Notes: generated by a model from the sequence alone, not told the origin. Shown: positions 1 through 8,614, counted from the stretch's first letter. The stretch: DNA of 31,222 bases from Galactobacter sp. (GCF_022712295.1 NZ_JALAGT010000029.1:1-31222); one strand, 5' to 3'. Numbers and translations are program-made.

Positions 1-299
1 ACCCCGAGGCCGGCGCGGATCTGCACGCGCGTACCCGCGCTGCGGAACCGGGCGCCGCGCCACGACCCGTCCCAGACGCCGCCGCCGACCAGGGCGACCG
101 CCAGGGTTGCGAGGATCCACCAGCGCAGCGTGTCGCCGTTGGGCAGGGGACCACCCTCCCCGTTGAAGAAGCTGTCGATCCAATTACGCACCACCCAGAA
201 AACGATGACCAACAGCACCGCCCACCCCTTGAGATAAGGGGTCAGCGGGTGGACGCGGTTCCAGTCCGGTCCGGTCTCCACGGGCTTCTGCTTGCTCAC
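1..299 (-). CDS. PH-domain (bPH2/YdbT-like) membrane protein, 3' part missing
   Basis: The gene starts with GTG at 299 and runs off the left edge of the window, so only about 99 N-terminal residues are visible. They begin VSKQKPVETGPDWNRVHPLT and contain two hydrophobic stretches (about residues 23-40 and 62-76), then a segment ending GTRVQIRAGLG that looks like the entry into a bacterial PH (DUF304) domain. The GTG overlaps the stop of the upstream PH-domain gene in a GTGA, so the two are probably translationally coupled. In Actinobacteria a short and a long PH-domain membrane protein commonly sit in tandem after DUF3180; this would be the long (YdbT-like) one. Biochemical role is unknown. 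The family call rests on the topology and the neighbour rather than on a complete domain. Confidence 0.75.
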   Translation of the reverse strand, partial: MSKQKPVETGPDWNRVHPLTPYLKGWAVLLVIVFWVVRNWIDSFFNGEGGPLPNGDTLRWWILATLAVALVGGGVWDGSWRGARFRSAGTRVQIRAGLG

Positions 300-838
300 A
301 GCCCGGCCTGCCTCTGTTCACCCCGGAGCGCGAGCTCGTCCCGCAGGCGTGCCCCCTCTTGGGCCGTCACTCCGAGTACCTCCGGGTGTGTGTCGGTGGC
401 TGCGGTGTGGATCTTGATGCGGGTGAGGCCGAAGGCGCGCAGCACGGGCCCCGCGGTCATGTCCACATATTGGATGCGGCCGTAGGGAACCACCTCGACT
501 CGGTGCCAGATCACGCCGCGAGCCGCGACGAAGTCGTCGTCCCGCAGCGAGTAACGGCGACGACGGACGCTGAACGGGATCACGATCGCTGCGATCACGC
601 CGTAGGCCAGGAATGCGCCCGGCAAGAGCCAGGCGAGCCAGGCCGGGTAGCCCGGCCACACGTCGGTGGAATTCAAGATCAGTGGGACGGCGGTCGCAGC
701 CACGAGGATGAGGGTCCAGCCCAGGTTGCCCAGTTCCTCCACCACGGTGAGTCTGGGCGAGACCCGGATGTATTCGCCGGGCGGGTCCAGCAGTTGGCGG
801 TCGGCGCTGCGCGTTTCGATGTCGGGTGCTTCAGACAC
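296..838 (-). CDS. PH-domain (bPH2/YdbS-like) membrane protein
   Basis: About 180 residues. Two transmembrane segments (LGWTLILVAATAVPLIL and a second around LAWLLPGAFLAYGVIAAIVI) are followed by a bacterial PH2 domain with the typical core RRYSLRDDDFVAARGVIWHR, VVPYGRIQYVDMTAGPVLR and GLTRIKIHTA. This is the short YdbS-type partner of the truncated gene downstream. I prefer the GTG at 838 because GGAAGGA lies about 8 bases upstream and it overlaps the DUF3180 stop by 8 bases. An ATG at 874 would give 192 residues but would overlap the upstream gene by 44 bases. Precise function is not known. Confidence 0.88.
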   Translation of the reverse strand: MSEAPDIETRSADRQLLDPPGEYIRVSPRLTVVEELGNLGWTLILVAATAVPLILNSTDVWPGYPAWLAWLLPGAFLAYGVIAAIVIPFSVRRRRYSLRDDDFVAARGVIWHRVEVVPYGRIQYVDMTAGPVLRAFGLTRIKIHTAATDTHPEVLGVTAQEGARLRDELALRGEQRQAGL

Positions 839-1334
839 TTTCTGGTCCTTCCTCCAACCCTCTGCGGGGTGCATCTTCCGGTTCTGTCGTATCCATGGCG
901 TCCGGGGGAAGTTTGCACAGGGTCTGGACGATGTACCCCACCACGATCAGCACGATTCCGCCGACGGCCTGGAACACGGTGGTCCAGCTCACCGGAGAGC
1001 CGAAGGCATGACCTGCCCACAGTTGCACGGCGACTCCGGCATGCCAGCCCAGGAAGATTCCCGCCCCGACGTATGCGGAGGCCTGCCCCAGCAGGGCCAC
1101 GCGCACTGCGGCCAGAGGATTGATATGGCGGTCCGCCTGACGGGTACGGGTCCGGTACACCCAGATCGCGGCGGCCAGCAGTCCCACGGCGAGCGCCAGC
1201 ACCGCGATCAAGGAGATCCAGTGCAATACCGGGGTCGCCAGGCCGTGGTGTTCGGCGTAGGAGGCAACCAGATATCCGATCAGGCCGAGGATCACGGCCG
1301 TGACGGCGAGAACCCAGGCTCTCAGGTAGGTCAT
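831..1334 (-). CDS. DUF3180 family membrane protein
   Basis: 167 residues with four predicted membrane helices: residues 5-25 (WVLAVTAVILGLIGYLVA), about 38-60, about 80-100, and about 122-142 (VGGIVLIVVGYIVQTL). Size, topology and position directly after folK match the actinobacterial DUF3180 family, whose function is unknown. The ATG at 1334 overlaps the folK stop as ATGA, so it is part of the folate operon and probably coupled to FolK translation. The C-terminal tail is acidic and not conserved. Confidence 0.9.
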   Translation of the reverse strand: MTYLRAWVLAVTAVILGLIGYLVASYAEHHGLATPVLHWISLIAVLALAVGLLAAAIWVYRTRTRQADRHINPLAAVRVALLGQASAYVGAGIFLGWHAGVAVQLWAGHAFGSPVSWTTVFQAVGGIVLIVVGYIVQTLCKLPPDAMDTTEPEDAPRRGLEEGPESV

Positions 1335-1936
1335 GCGGGGTTCACCTCCGCGTCCCGCTCGGCTTCGTTGTCATCGTCGCTGCCCTCACCGCGGAAGGGG
1401 CGCACGCCGTCACGGTCCTCTGCCAGTTCCGCCAGCTCGAAGACGCTGCGGCCGGCCACGAAGGCACCCGGGTCCATCCAGGACCAGGGGATCAACACGA
1501 AGGCCCGCTCGGCGGCTCTGGGGTGGGGCAGCGTCAGGTCCGGATCGTCTGAGTCCACCGAACCGTAGGTGATGACGTCGATATCCAGGGTGCGCGGGCC
1601 CCAGCGAACGATCCGCTCCCGATGGAAGGCCTGCTCCACGGTGTGGGCGGCCTCCAAGAGGGCGTAGGGCGCCAGGGTCGTGGAGACCTCGATGACTTGG
1701 TTGAGGTAGTCGGGCTGGCCCTCCGGGCCGCCGACCGGGGCGGTCACCACCAGAGGGGACTCGGAGACCACCTCGATGCCATCCACGTGATTCAACCGCT
1801 CCACGGCACCGGACAGGGTGTCCAAGGAATGCCCCAGGTTGGACCCCAGGGCCAGAACCGCCCGCACGGGGCGTACCGGTGCCAGGTTCAGGTCCGGCTG
1901 GGACGGAAGGTCTGTGTGTCCGGGGCGAGAGTCCAT
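1331..1936 (-). CDS. folK: 2-amino-4-hydroxy-6-hydroxymethyldihydropteridine pyrophosphokinase (HPPK), functional copy
   Basis: HPPK transfers pyrophosphate from ATP to 6-hydroxymethyl-7,8-dihydropterin, the step before dihydropteroate synthase. All signature segments are present: RAVLALGSNLG, the pterin pocket QPDYLNQVIEV, RWGPRTLDIDVITYG with the two metal-binding aspartates, and LPHPRAAERAFVLIPW. The ATG at 1936 has AGGATGGAGG just before it. An open frame extends to 2032, but the extra 32 residues are not family-like. The C-terminus is an acidic tail (GEGSDDDNEAERD). It lies 132 bases after a diverged paralogue and overlaps DUF3180. With both signature regions intact, this is probably the working enzyme. 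Confidence 0.95.
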   Translation of the reverse strand: MDSRPGHTDLPSQPDLNLAPVRPVRAVLALGSNLGHSLDTLSGAVERLNHVDGIEVVSESPLVVTAPVGGPEGQPDYLNQVIEVSTTLAPYALLEAAHTVEQAFHRERIVRWGPRTLDIDVITYGSVDSDDPDLTLPHPRAAERAFVLIPWSWMDPGAFVAGRSVFELAELAEDRDGVRPFRGEGSDDDNEAERDAEVNPA

Positions 1937-2068
1937 ACCTCCATCCTCACACGTGGATCCGACGACAGGGGTCCCACCGTGCACAACCGAGGTGGAAACA
2001 CACAACGTCGGCACAGATTCGGTAGTAGGCACCGACGCTGTGCGGATCGGCCGACGGAACGCCCGGAA

Positions 2069-2776
2069 TCAGCGGTGTTCCCACGGGTGGCTCCCCGGCC
2101 CGGGGGGATACGGGCCAACGCTGGGCAGGTCGGCCGCTTTCCTGGCCAGGGAATACACGCTGGAGCGACCCAGGAAGGCGCCCGGGTCCATCCAGGCCCA
2201 CGGGCAGAGCACAAAGGCCCGTTCGGCCGCATGAGGATGAGGCAGCACCATGCGGGTGTCGGCGGCCTCCAACGAGCCGAAACTGATCACGTCCACGTCC
2301 AGGGTGCGGCAGGCCGCCGGCCCCCGTCGCCGGTGGTGAGCGGTTTCCACCGCTGCGGCCAGTTCCTGCAAGGCCACCGGAGCCAGCGTGGTTTCCACCT
2401 CGATGACCTGACTCAGCCGTGACGGGCAGTCGCGACGGCACGCGCGCGCCGCCGTGGTGGCAGCCAGTGGCGACTGGCACATGAGTTCGACTCCAGCGGC
2501 GTTACCCAACAGTTCCACGGCATTGGCCAGCGTGGATTCCGCCAGCGCGGGGCCGGCGTCTGTCCCCACGGCCAGGCAGCCCTCCCCCGCCTCGAGGCTC
2601 AGGATGGCGCGGACCGGCAGGGGCGGGGCCAGGTCCAGTCTGGTGTCATGGGCCAGTTCCTCCGCCCAGAGGTCCCAGGAGACGTGGCCTCCGGCTGGTC
2701 CGGGGTGGTGTCCATGGCCGGGCTCAATGTAAGAGGCCTCGCACCGCTCCCCGCCCCACGAGTTCTCAGCAGTCAC
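2069..2776 (-). CDS. Diverged HPPK (FolK) paralogue, possibly a pseudoenzyme
   Basis: About 235 residues, clearly homologous to the downstream FolK: SQVIEVETTLAPVAL, CRTLDVDVISFGS, LPHPHAAERAFVLCPWAWMDPGAF. It departs from HPPK at key places. The N-terminal ALGSNLG is AVGTDAG, the pterin-pocket QPDYLN is CPSRLS, and the RWGPRTLD motif has lost W and its first R (GPAACRTLD). The two aspartates of TLDVD and the HxxxxRAF segment remain. The reading frame is intact, which argues against simple decay. GTG at 2776 is chosen because AGGA lies 8 bases upstream; a GTG at 2800 without a clear ribosome site is the alternative. The gap to folB is 187 bases, large for this operon, so it may have its own promoter. 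Function is unproven: an inactive partner, a regulator, or an enzyme for another pterin. Confidence 0.8.
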   Translation of the reverse strand: MTAENSWGGERCEASYIEPGHGHHPGPAGGHVSWDLWAEELAHDTRLDLAPPLPVRAILSLEAGEGCLAVGTDAGPALAESTLANAVELLGNAAGVELMCQSPLAATTAARACRRDCPSRLSQVIEVETTLAPVALQELAAAVETAHHRRRGPAACRTLDVDVISFGSLEAADTRMVLPHPHAAERAFVLCPWAWMDPGAFLGRSSVYSLARKAADLPSVGPYPPGPGSHPWEHR

Positions 2777-2963
2777 GACGTCAATCCTGCTGGGCCTCAC
2801 CCACGGATGTCCAGAGTTAGGTAAGGCTCACCACACTCTATGACGTGGGGGATGACGGTTCGACACAACTACGGCAAACAACCACCGCTACGGCGCCCCT
2901 TAGGCAGCCAGCACCGTGGCAACGGCTTGCTACCGTAGTTACGACTCCACCTCGGCTCGGCGG

Positions 2964-3326
2964 TCAGGAACGTTCGCGGTGCACCGTGATGATGACGTCG
3001 TCGAACGGAACCGGGATGGGTGCCTGCGGCTTGTGCACGCTGACGGTCACGCCGCTCGGGGAGAAGCTGTCCAGCACCCGGTCCGCAATGACCGCCGCGA
3101 GTTTCTCGATCAGGTCGTAGGGGCCCGCCTCGATCTCCTCCACAACCGCCTGGGCCACGGCACCGTAATCCACCGTGTCCCGAAGATCGTCGCTGGCCGC
3201 GGCGAGCGCAGTGGACGTGTGTAGGGTCAGATCCACCCGGAACGTCTGCCCGTCCCGCTTCTCGTGATCGAAGACCCCGTGATAGCCGGTGGCTTCGATT
3301 CCGGTGATGGTGATGGTGTCGCTCAT
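2964..3326 (-). CDS. folB: Dihydroneopterin aldolase
   Basis: 120 residues from ATG 3326. FolB cleaves 7,8-dihydroneopterin to 6-hydroxymethyl-7,8-dihydropterin and glycolaldehyde. Visible signatures are ITGIEATGYHGVFDHEKRDGQ (with the conserved YHGVFDHE), VDLTL, the DTVDYGAVA segment, LIEKLAAVIADRVL with the conserved E-K of the active site, and the ending VTVSVHKPQAPIPVPFDDV. A GGAGG lies 8-10 bases upstream. The start overlaps the folP stop as ATGA. An upstream start at 3365 would lie inside folP and is not needed. Standard length for the family. Confidence 0.96.
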   Translation of the reverse strand: MSDTITITGIEATGYHGVFDHEKRDGQTFRVDLTLHTSTALAAASDDLRDTVDYGAVAQAVVEEIEAGPYDLIEKLAAVIADRVLDSFSPSGVTVSVHKPQAPIPVPFDDVIITVHRERS

Positions 3327-4255
3327 GCCCGGCTGCCTCCGGCCGCAGGCCGGCCCCCGCGCCAAGCGGAGGCGACGAGGACGGCGTCACGGGAGGACAC
3401 GACGTCGTGCACCCTGACGCACCAGGCCCCCGCCTGAGCGGAAAGGGCCGACGTCGCGGCGGTCGCGAAATCGCGGTCCGTGGGCTCGTGAGGAAGACCG
3501 TTGTCCTCGAGCAGGTGGCCGAGGAAGCGCTTGCGGGAGGTGCCGATCAGGACCTTGTGGCCCAACCCGACGAAGTGCTCGGTCGCGGCCAGCAGCTCCC
3601 AGTTGTGTGGTGCGTTCTTCGCGAAGCCGACGCCCGGGTCAAGGATGATCTGCTCCGGGTCCACGCCCGCGGCAACGTACGTGTCCCGGAGGGAGAGCAG
3701 TTCCTCGGTGACCTCCCGAACCGTATCGTCATAGTGCGCCATGGAGCCCATGGTCTGCTGATCGCCGCGGCGGTGCATCAGCACGTACGGGACGCCTGTG
3801 CGAGCGATGAGTTCCGGCATACCGGGCTCGTGCGTCAGGCCGGCCACATCATTGATCACATGCGCACCCACGGCGATGCAGGCCTCGGCGGTGGAGACGT
3901 GCGTTGTGTCCACCGAAACCACGGCTCCTGCCGCGACGAGCGCCTTGACAACGGGGACCACACGCTGCGCCTCGACGTCCTCGGGGACGAAGTCGGCGTT
4001 CGGACGCGTGGATTCACCACCCACGTCGATGATGTCCGCGCCGGCCTTCATGAGTTCCAGCCCATGGGCAATCGCGTCCTCGGTGGAGAGGTAGCGGCCC
4101 CCGTCGGAGAAGGAGTCGGCGGTGACATTCAGGACACCCATCACCAAGGTGCGGTCCTGCGGCAGCTCGGCCCAGGCCTGTTCACGCGACCTGAGCCGCA
4201 GCACTGGTAGCGGCGTGGTGTTGGGACCGGTCCCGGGGACGGCTGCGAGGCTCAC
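3323..4255 (-). CDS. folP: Dihydropteroate synthase
   Basis: 310 residues from GTG 4255. It condenses 6-hydroxymethyl-dihydropterin pyrophosphate with p-aminobenzoate and is the sulfonamide target. Motifs: LVMGVLNVTADSFSDGG (pyrophosphate loop), IIDVGGESTRPNA, VVSVDTTHVSTAEA, VINDVAGL, LMHRRGD, ILDPGVGFAKN, LIGTSRKRFLG, RVHDV. GTG 4255 is preferred because AAGGAG lies 7 bases upstream; the open frame extends to 4339 but those residues are not family-like. It is separated from folE by 114 bases and overlaps folB by four. Confidence 0.96.
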   Translation of the reverse strand: MSLAAVPGTGPNTTPLPVLRLRSREQAWAELPQDRTLVMGVLNVTADSFSDGGRYLSTEDAIAHGLELMKAGADIIDVGGESTRPNADFVPEDVEAQRVVPVVKALVAAGAVVSVDTTHVSTAEACIAVGAHVINDVAGLTHEPGMPELIARTGVPYVLMHRRGDQQTMGSMAHYDDTVREVTEELLSLRDTYVAAGVDPEQIILDPGVGFAKNAPHNWELLAATEHFVGLGHKVLIGTSRKRFLGHLLEDNGLPHEPTDRDFATAATSALSAQAGAWCVRVHDVVSSRDAVLVASAWRGGRPAAGGSRA

Positions 4256-4369
4256 ATGGGCTCCTTGACTTTGACGAACTACGACTTGCGAACTGCATGC
4301 GCCGACGCGCGCTGGAAGGGGCGAAACGCCGTAGGGCATTCAGGCCCCACGGATCAGTGTGGCCGGTGC

Positions 4370-4966
4370 TCAGCGACCGAGGATGAGGCTCATGGCCTCC
4401 GACCGTGTGGCGGGATCGCGCAACTGCCCGCGCACGGCGGACGTGGTGGTGGTCGCTCCAGGCTTACGCACCCCGCGCATGGACATGCACAGGTGTTCGC
4501 ATTCCACCACGACGATAGCGCCTCGAGGATTCAGATTCTCCTCCAGCGCCTCAACAATCTGGGTGGTGAGGCGTTCCTGCACCTGCGGGCGCTTGGCGTA
4601 GAGGTCCACGAGCCGGGCCAACTTGGACAGGCCGGTGACCTTGCCGTCCTCACCCGGGATGTAACCCACATGGGCCTGGCCGTGGAAGGGGACCAGGTGG
4701 TGTTCACACGTGGAGTAGAAGGGGATGTCCTTGACCAGGACCAGCTCGGAGTGGTCGATGTCGAAGGTGGTCGCCAGCAAGTCCTTGGGGTCCTGATGCA
4801 AGCCCGCGAAGATCTCCGCATAGGAGCGGGCCACCCGGTTGGGGGTGTCCTGCAGACCGTCACGGTCCGGGTCCTCGCCCACCGCCAGCAGGATCTCCCG
4901 CACGGCCGCAGCGATTCGGGGCTGATCGATCTCGGGGCTCAAGGCTCCCTGCTCTTCATTGATCAC
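4370..4966 (-). CDS. folE: GTP cyclohydrolase I
   Basis: 198 residues from GTG 4966. It converts GTP to 7,8-dihydroneopterin triphosphate, the first committed step of folate synthesis. Zinc and catalytic segments are visible: FYSTCEHHLVPFHG, then VECEHLCMSMRGV, plus GLSKLARLVDLYAKRPQVQERLT. GTG 4966 has AGGA 8 bases upstream. The same bases contain TAGGAT (4974-4979), which fits the actinobacterial -10 pattern TANNNT and ends 7 bases before the GTG, so a leaderless transcript is also possible. It is the first gene of the folate operon here, cut off from ftsH by the sox cluster. A strong terminator at 5041-5083 insulates it from soxG. Confidence 0.96.
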   Translation of the reverse strand: MINEEQGALSPEIDQPRIAAAVREILLAVGEDPDRDGLQDTPNRVARSYAEIFAGLHQDPKDLLATTFDIDHSELVLVKDIPFYSTCEHHLVPFHGQAHVGYIPGEDGKVTGLSKLARLVDLYAKRPQVQERLTTQIVEALEENLNPRGAIVVVECEHLCMSMRGVRKPGATTTTSAVRGQLRDPATRSEAMSLILGR

Positions 4967-5005
4967 AGCATCGATCCTACTTGGCTGGGGATCGGAGCGC
5001 CTCGG

Positions 5006-5024
5006 CCGGATGTCTCGGGCGGAC
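5006..5024. promoter_or_regulatory. Small inverted repeat upstream of folE
   Basis: Arms GATGTC and GACATC separated by 7 bases lie about 40-60 bases upstream of the folE start, between it and the soxG terminator. The position would suit an operator for folE, but the arms are short and no regulator can be named. Confidence 0.25.
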
Positions 5025-5040
5025 ATCTCGTGGCGCAATA

Positions 5041-5083
5041 AAGAATCCCGGCCGGCACGCAGAGCGCACCGGCCGGGATTCTT
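5041..5083 (-). terminator. Rho-independent terminator of the glyA-sox operon
   Basis: A perfect 15-bp stem (arms 5041-5055 and 5069-5083, core CCCGGCCGG, loop 13 bases) begins 27 bases past the soxG stop. Read on the minus strand it is followed by TTTATT. Its strength suggests transcription of the sox operon stops here and folE starts anew. Because the stem is flanked by A and T runs on both sides it might work in both directions. Confidence 0.88.
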
Positions 5084-5109
5084 CGTCACAGCCGCGATCG
5101 GCAGGTAGG

Positions 5110-5724
5110 TCAGGCCACGGCAGGGCCCGCGTACTCCACCATGCCGTCAACCAGGACACGCACCAGGTAGTCCGCGAAGGAGGCCCGGACGTAGATCCGG
5201 AAGCCCTCCTCGGCATAGCGGTGCAGGTACACGGGCACGGGGCCCAGGCCGGTCACCACGGCGGATCCCACGCCGAAGGCGCGGGGGTGCAGGTCCTGGT
5301 GGCAGAACTTCTCCAACAGGTCCCGAGCGGAGGCGCCGGTGAGTTCCAGGACGGTGCGGTTGCCGGACAGATCGACGACCTGACCGGGCAGCCCCTCCAA
5401 AGCAGCCTCACCGGCAGCGGAATCGGACGGGGTCTGGCGGCGGGAGGCATCCACGACCAGGAACTCGTCCGGGGAGAGCCACAGGGCGTGAACGCCGGAG
5501 GCGTCGCCTGAGGTCTCGCCGTGCGCGGTCGGGAACGAGAGGCCGTACACCGACTCCAGCGCCGCAGCGGAGGGGGTTCCGGGCACCACGCGCACACCCA
5601 GCTGGGGCACGAACGGCAGCTCACGAAGCCCCACCGACCGTGCACCGGTGACGGTGGCCTCCTCCATCAGGTCTGCGAGGTGGGCGGCGGGGGAAACCCG
5701 CAGGGTATTGAGATCAACCGTCAC
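5110..5724 (-). CDS. soxG: Heterotetrameric sarcosine oxidase, gamma subunit
   Basis: 204 residues, matching SoxG length. SoxG is a non-catalytic structural subunit related to the folate-binding aminomethyltransferase (GcvT) fold. Typical features are VGLRELPFVPQLGVR near the N-terminus, ALWLSPDEFLVV in the middle, VVDLSGNRTVLELTGASARDLLEKFCHQDLHP and a C-terminus with FRIYVRASFADYLVRVLVDG. The start overlaps soxA by 11 bases. It is the last gene of the operon and is followed by a strong terminator. Confidence 0.95.
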   Translation of the reverse strand: MTVDLNTLRVSPAAHLADLMEEATVTGARSVGLRELPFVPQLGVRVVPGTPSAAALESVYGLSFPTAHGETSGDASGVHALWLSPDEFLVVDASRRQTPSDSAAGEAALEGLPGQVVDLSGNRTVLELTGASARDLLEKFCHQDLHPRAFGVGSAVVTGLGPVPVYLHRYAEEGFRIYVRASFADYLVRVLVDGMVEYAGPAVA

Positions 5725-8614
5725 GGCGAGCTCCTTCAGGGTCGAAGAGGACGGGTTCAGCGATCTCGACGTCCACGAGACCGTTCGGGGAGGGCCACTG
5801 GACGATCTCGCCGATGCGATCGCGTCCGCCCTTGACGAGGGCCAGGCCGAAGGGCCGCCCCAATGCGGCCGACTGATACGCGGAGGTGACGTGACCGGCC
5901 ATCGGGACGGGCACGTCGGACAGGTCCACGCCGACGTTCACCAGCTGTGCGCCCTCCTCCAGGACCGTGGTCTTGTCCACGGGCAGCACACCGACCAGGT
6001 GCTTACGGTCGGTACGACGCTGATCCTCGCGGTCGAAGGAACGCTTGCCGATGAAGTCCTTCTTCAGCTTGGAGACCACCCAGCCCATACCCGCGTCCTG
6101 CGGGGTGATGGTGCCGTCGGTGTCCTGCCCAACGATGATGAAGCCCTTCTCGGCACGCAGCACGTGCATGGTCTCCGTGCCGTAGGGCGTGATGTCGAAC
6201 TCGGCACCGGCCTCGGTCACGGCCTCCCACACGGATTGCCCGTAGAAGGCATCAACGTTGATCTCGAAGGCGAGTTCGCCGGAGAAGGAGATGCGGCAGA
6301 TGCGGGCCGGAACCCCGGAAGCCAACACCGTCTCGCGGAAGGCCATGAACGGGAACGCTTCCTTGGACACATCGAGTGAGGGAGCCAGCTTGGCTACCAC
6401 CTCACGCGAGCGAGGCCCGGAGATGCCGATGGTGGTCCACTGCTCGGTGACCGAGGTGAAGAAGACATCCATGTCCGGCCACTCGGTCTGGTGCAGCTCC
6501 TCGAGCCAGTCAAGAACCTTGGCGGCACCGCCGGTGGTGGTGGTCATCAGGAAGCGGTCGTCGGCAATGCGCATGGTGACGCCGTCGTCGAAGATCATGC
6601 CGTCCGGGGAGCACATGACGCCGTAGCGGCCCATGCCGACCTTCAGCTTCAGGTAGCCGTTGGTGTAGACCCGGTTGATGAACTCGGCAGCGTCGGCACC
6701 ACGGATCTCGATCTTGCCGAGCGTGGTGGTGTCCTGGTAGCCCACGGAGTTACGCACCGCGGCGCATTCGCGCAGCACGGCCTCGTCCATGGTCTCGGAG
6801 CCCTGCGGGTAGTAGCGCGGGCGCACCCACTGGCCAACGTCCTCGAACACGGCCCCGTTCGCGACGTGCCACGGGTGGATGGCGCCCAGGCGGTTCACGT
6901 CGAACAGGTCGCCACGGCGGCGCCCGGCCAGCGCCGCGAAGGGCACGGCGGCGAAGGGTGCGCGCTGCTTGGAGGTGCCGACGGCGTCGGGGCCGCCGAC
7001 ACCCAGCAGCTGGGCCACGACGCCCGCCACGTTCACGCCGGAGGTGCGGCCCTGGTCGGCAGCCGTTCCCACGGAGGTGTAGCGCTTGACGTGCTCAACG
7101 GAACGCATCCCTGCACCGGTGGCGCGGGCCACGTCGCGCACGCTCTGGTCGCGCTGCAGGTCCACGAAGTGCGTGGTCCACTGCGAGGGCTCGCCCTCGC
7201 CGGGAACCAGCCAGACGGGCGCAACTACGGCCGACGCCTGGTCAGCGGTGGCTTGCGGCGTCACCAACGGTGCGCTGAACCCGGCGGCTCGCGCCGCCTG
7301 GTGACCGGCCTCGGCACCCGCGGCGAGCGCGCCCGCGGTGTCGTGGGTGCCGGCCGCGGCGCCGACCACGAACTGGTCCTTGACCCGCCCGCTCGGCACA
7401 AAGGCCGCACGGTCCGCGTCCCAGGCAACCTGTCCCTGGCGCTGCGTGTGGAGGTGAAGAACCGGGCTGAAGCCGCCGGAGACGGCCAGCAGGTCGGTCT
7501 CGTGGGTGGTGGACTCGCCCGTCAGCTTGCCCTCGGCATCCAAGGTGGAGAAGGTGACCGAGGCGATCTCGCCGTCGGCCCCTGCCCCGGTGTTGGAGGG
7601 GACGGCCGAGTAGGTCACCGGCACGCCCGTGGCCGCAGCGACAGAAGCGGAGAACGCCGTGGCCTCGGGGCGGGAGTCGGCCACGGCGACGACCTCGACA
7701 CCGGAGGCGACCAGGTCGGCGACCGTGGAGTACGCGGAGTCATTGGTCGTGGCGACCGTGACCTTGGAGCCGACGGCAACGCCGAAACGGTTGAGGTAGG
7801 AACGCACGCCGGAGGCCAGCATGATGCCAGGGCGGTCGTTGTTCGCGAACACCAGGGTACGCTCGTGGGCGCCGGTGGCGAGAACCACCTGGGCCGCACG
7901 GATGTGCCAGGTGCGCAGGCGGGAAACGCCGGCTGGAACCTCGGCCAGGTGATCGGTGCGTTGCTGCACGGCCACCAGGTAGTTGGAGTCGTAGCTGCCG
8001 ATCAGCGCGGTGCGGGGCAGGTAGACGAATTCCTCAGCGCCCTGCAGCCGTTCGACGGTGGAATCCGCCCAAGCCACGGCGTCCGCCTCGTCGATCAGCT
8101 CAGCCCGGGAATCCCGCAGGGAACCACCCGGCAGCGGGCGATCGTCGATCAGGTAGGTGCGGGCGCCGGTCTTGGCGGCCTCGCGGGCCGCGGCCAGGCC
8201 CGCGGGGCCCGCGCCGACCACCACGACGTCGGCGTGGACGTTCTTGCGGTCGTAAAGCGCCTCATCCTTCTCGGGATCCAGCACGCCCTGACCAGAAACG
8301 TAGTTGGCCTTGAGGCCGTCGGTGGCGAAGGTCAGCGTGGCCGACAGCATGGACTCGTCCGACTGCTCCGGCGTGCGTGCCGCGACGGTCACGAGGGCAT
8401 TGGCTTCCTCCTGCCAGGAGGACATGAAGCCGCGCGGGCGGCCAAGGTACATGGACTGACCGCAGGAGATGCGGCCGCCGGCCAGCTGCACGGAGGCGAT
8501 GGAGTCGCCCACGAAGCCGTTGTACTCGGTTCCGTCCACGCTGATGCTCAGCGGGGCGTTACGGTCGATCCCGTACGCCGGCGCGGCGTCCGGGGAAAGT
8601 CGGGTGGCGGTCAC
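5714..8614 (-). CDS. soxA: Heterotetrameric sarcosine oxidase, alpha subunit
   Basis: 966 residues, the normal size for SoxA. The N-terminal part (about 20-100) is the ferredoxin-like fold of this family, without an iron-sulfur cysteine set. A dinucleotide-binding Rossmann motif GAGPAGLAAA lies at 134-143, and a second pyridine-nucleotide domain covers about 270-310. The C-terminal part, from about 590, is a GcvT-type tetrahydrofolate-binding domain (GISGPRSREVV, ETMHVLRAEKGFI, LKKDFIGKRSF). In the TSOX complex the alpha subunit binds NAD+ and takes the imine from the beta subunit to form 5,10-methylene-THF. Start ATG 8614 overlaps the soxD stop as ATGA. Long antisense frames across this gene are codon-bias shadows. 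Confidence 0.97.
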   Translation of the reverse strand: MTATRLSPDAAPAYGIDRNAPLSISVDGTEYNGFVGDSIASVQLAGGRISCGQSMYLGRPRGFMSSWQEEANALVTVAARTPEQSDESMLSATLTFATDGLKANYVSGQGVLDPEKDEALYDRKNVHADVVVVGAGPAGLAAAREAAKTGARTYLIDDRPLPGGSLRDSRAELIDEADAVAWADSTVERLQGAEEFVYLPRTALIGSYDSNYLVAVQQRTDHLAEVPAGVSRLRTWHIRAAQVVLATGAHERTLVFANNDRPGIMLASGVRSYLNRFGVAVGSKVTVATTNDSAYSTVADLVASGVEVVAVADSRPEATAFSASVAAATGVPVTYSAVPSNTGAGADGEIASVTFSTLDAEGKLTGESTTHETDLLAVSGGFSPVLHLHTQRQGQVAWDADRAAFVPSGRVKDQFVVGAAAGTHDTAGALAAGAEAGHQAARAAGFSAPLVTPQATADQASAVVAPVWLVPGEGEPSQWTTHFVDLQRDQSVRDVARATGAGMRSVEHVKRYTSVGTAADQGRTSGVNVAGVVAQLLGVGGPDAVGTSKQRAPFAAVPFAALAGRRRGDLFDVNRLGAIHPWHVANGAVFEDVGQWVRPRYYPQGSETMDEAVLRECAAVRNSVGYQDTTTLGKIEIRGADAAEFINRVYTNGYLKLKVGMGRYGVMCSPDGMIFDDGVTMRIADDRFLMTTTTGGAAKVLDWLEELHQTEWPDMDVFFTSVTEQWTTIGISGPRSREVVAKLAPSLDVSKEAFPFMAFRETVLASGVPARICRISFSGELAFEINVDAFYGQSVWEAVTEAGAEFDITPYGTETMHVLRAEKGFIIVGQDTDGTITPQDAGMGWVVSKLKKDFIGKRSFDREDQRRTDRKHLVGVLPVDKTTVLEEGAQLVNVGVDLSDVPVPMAGHVTSAYQSAALGRPFGLALVKGGRDRIGEIVQWPSPNGLVDVEIAEPVLFDPEGARRDG

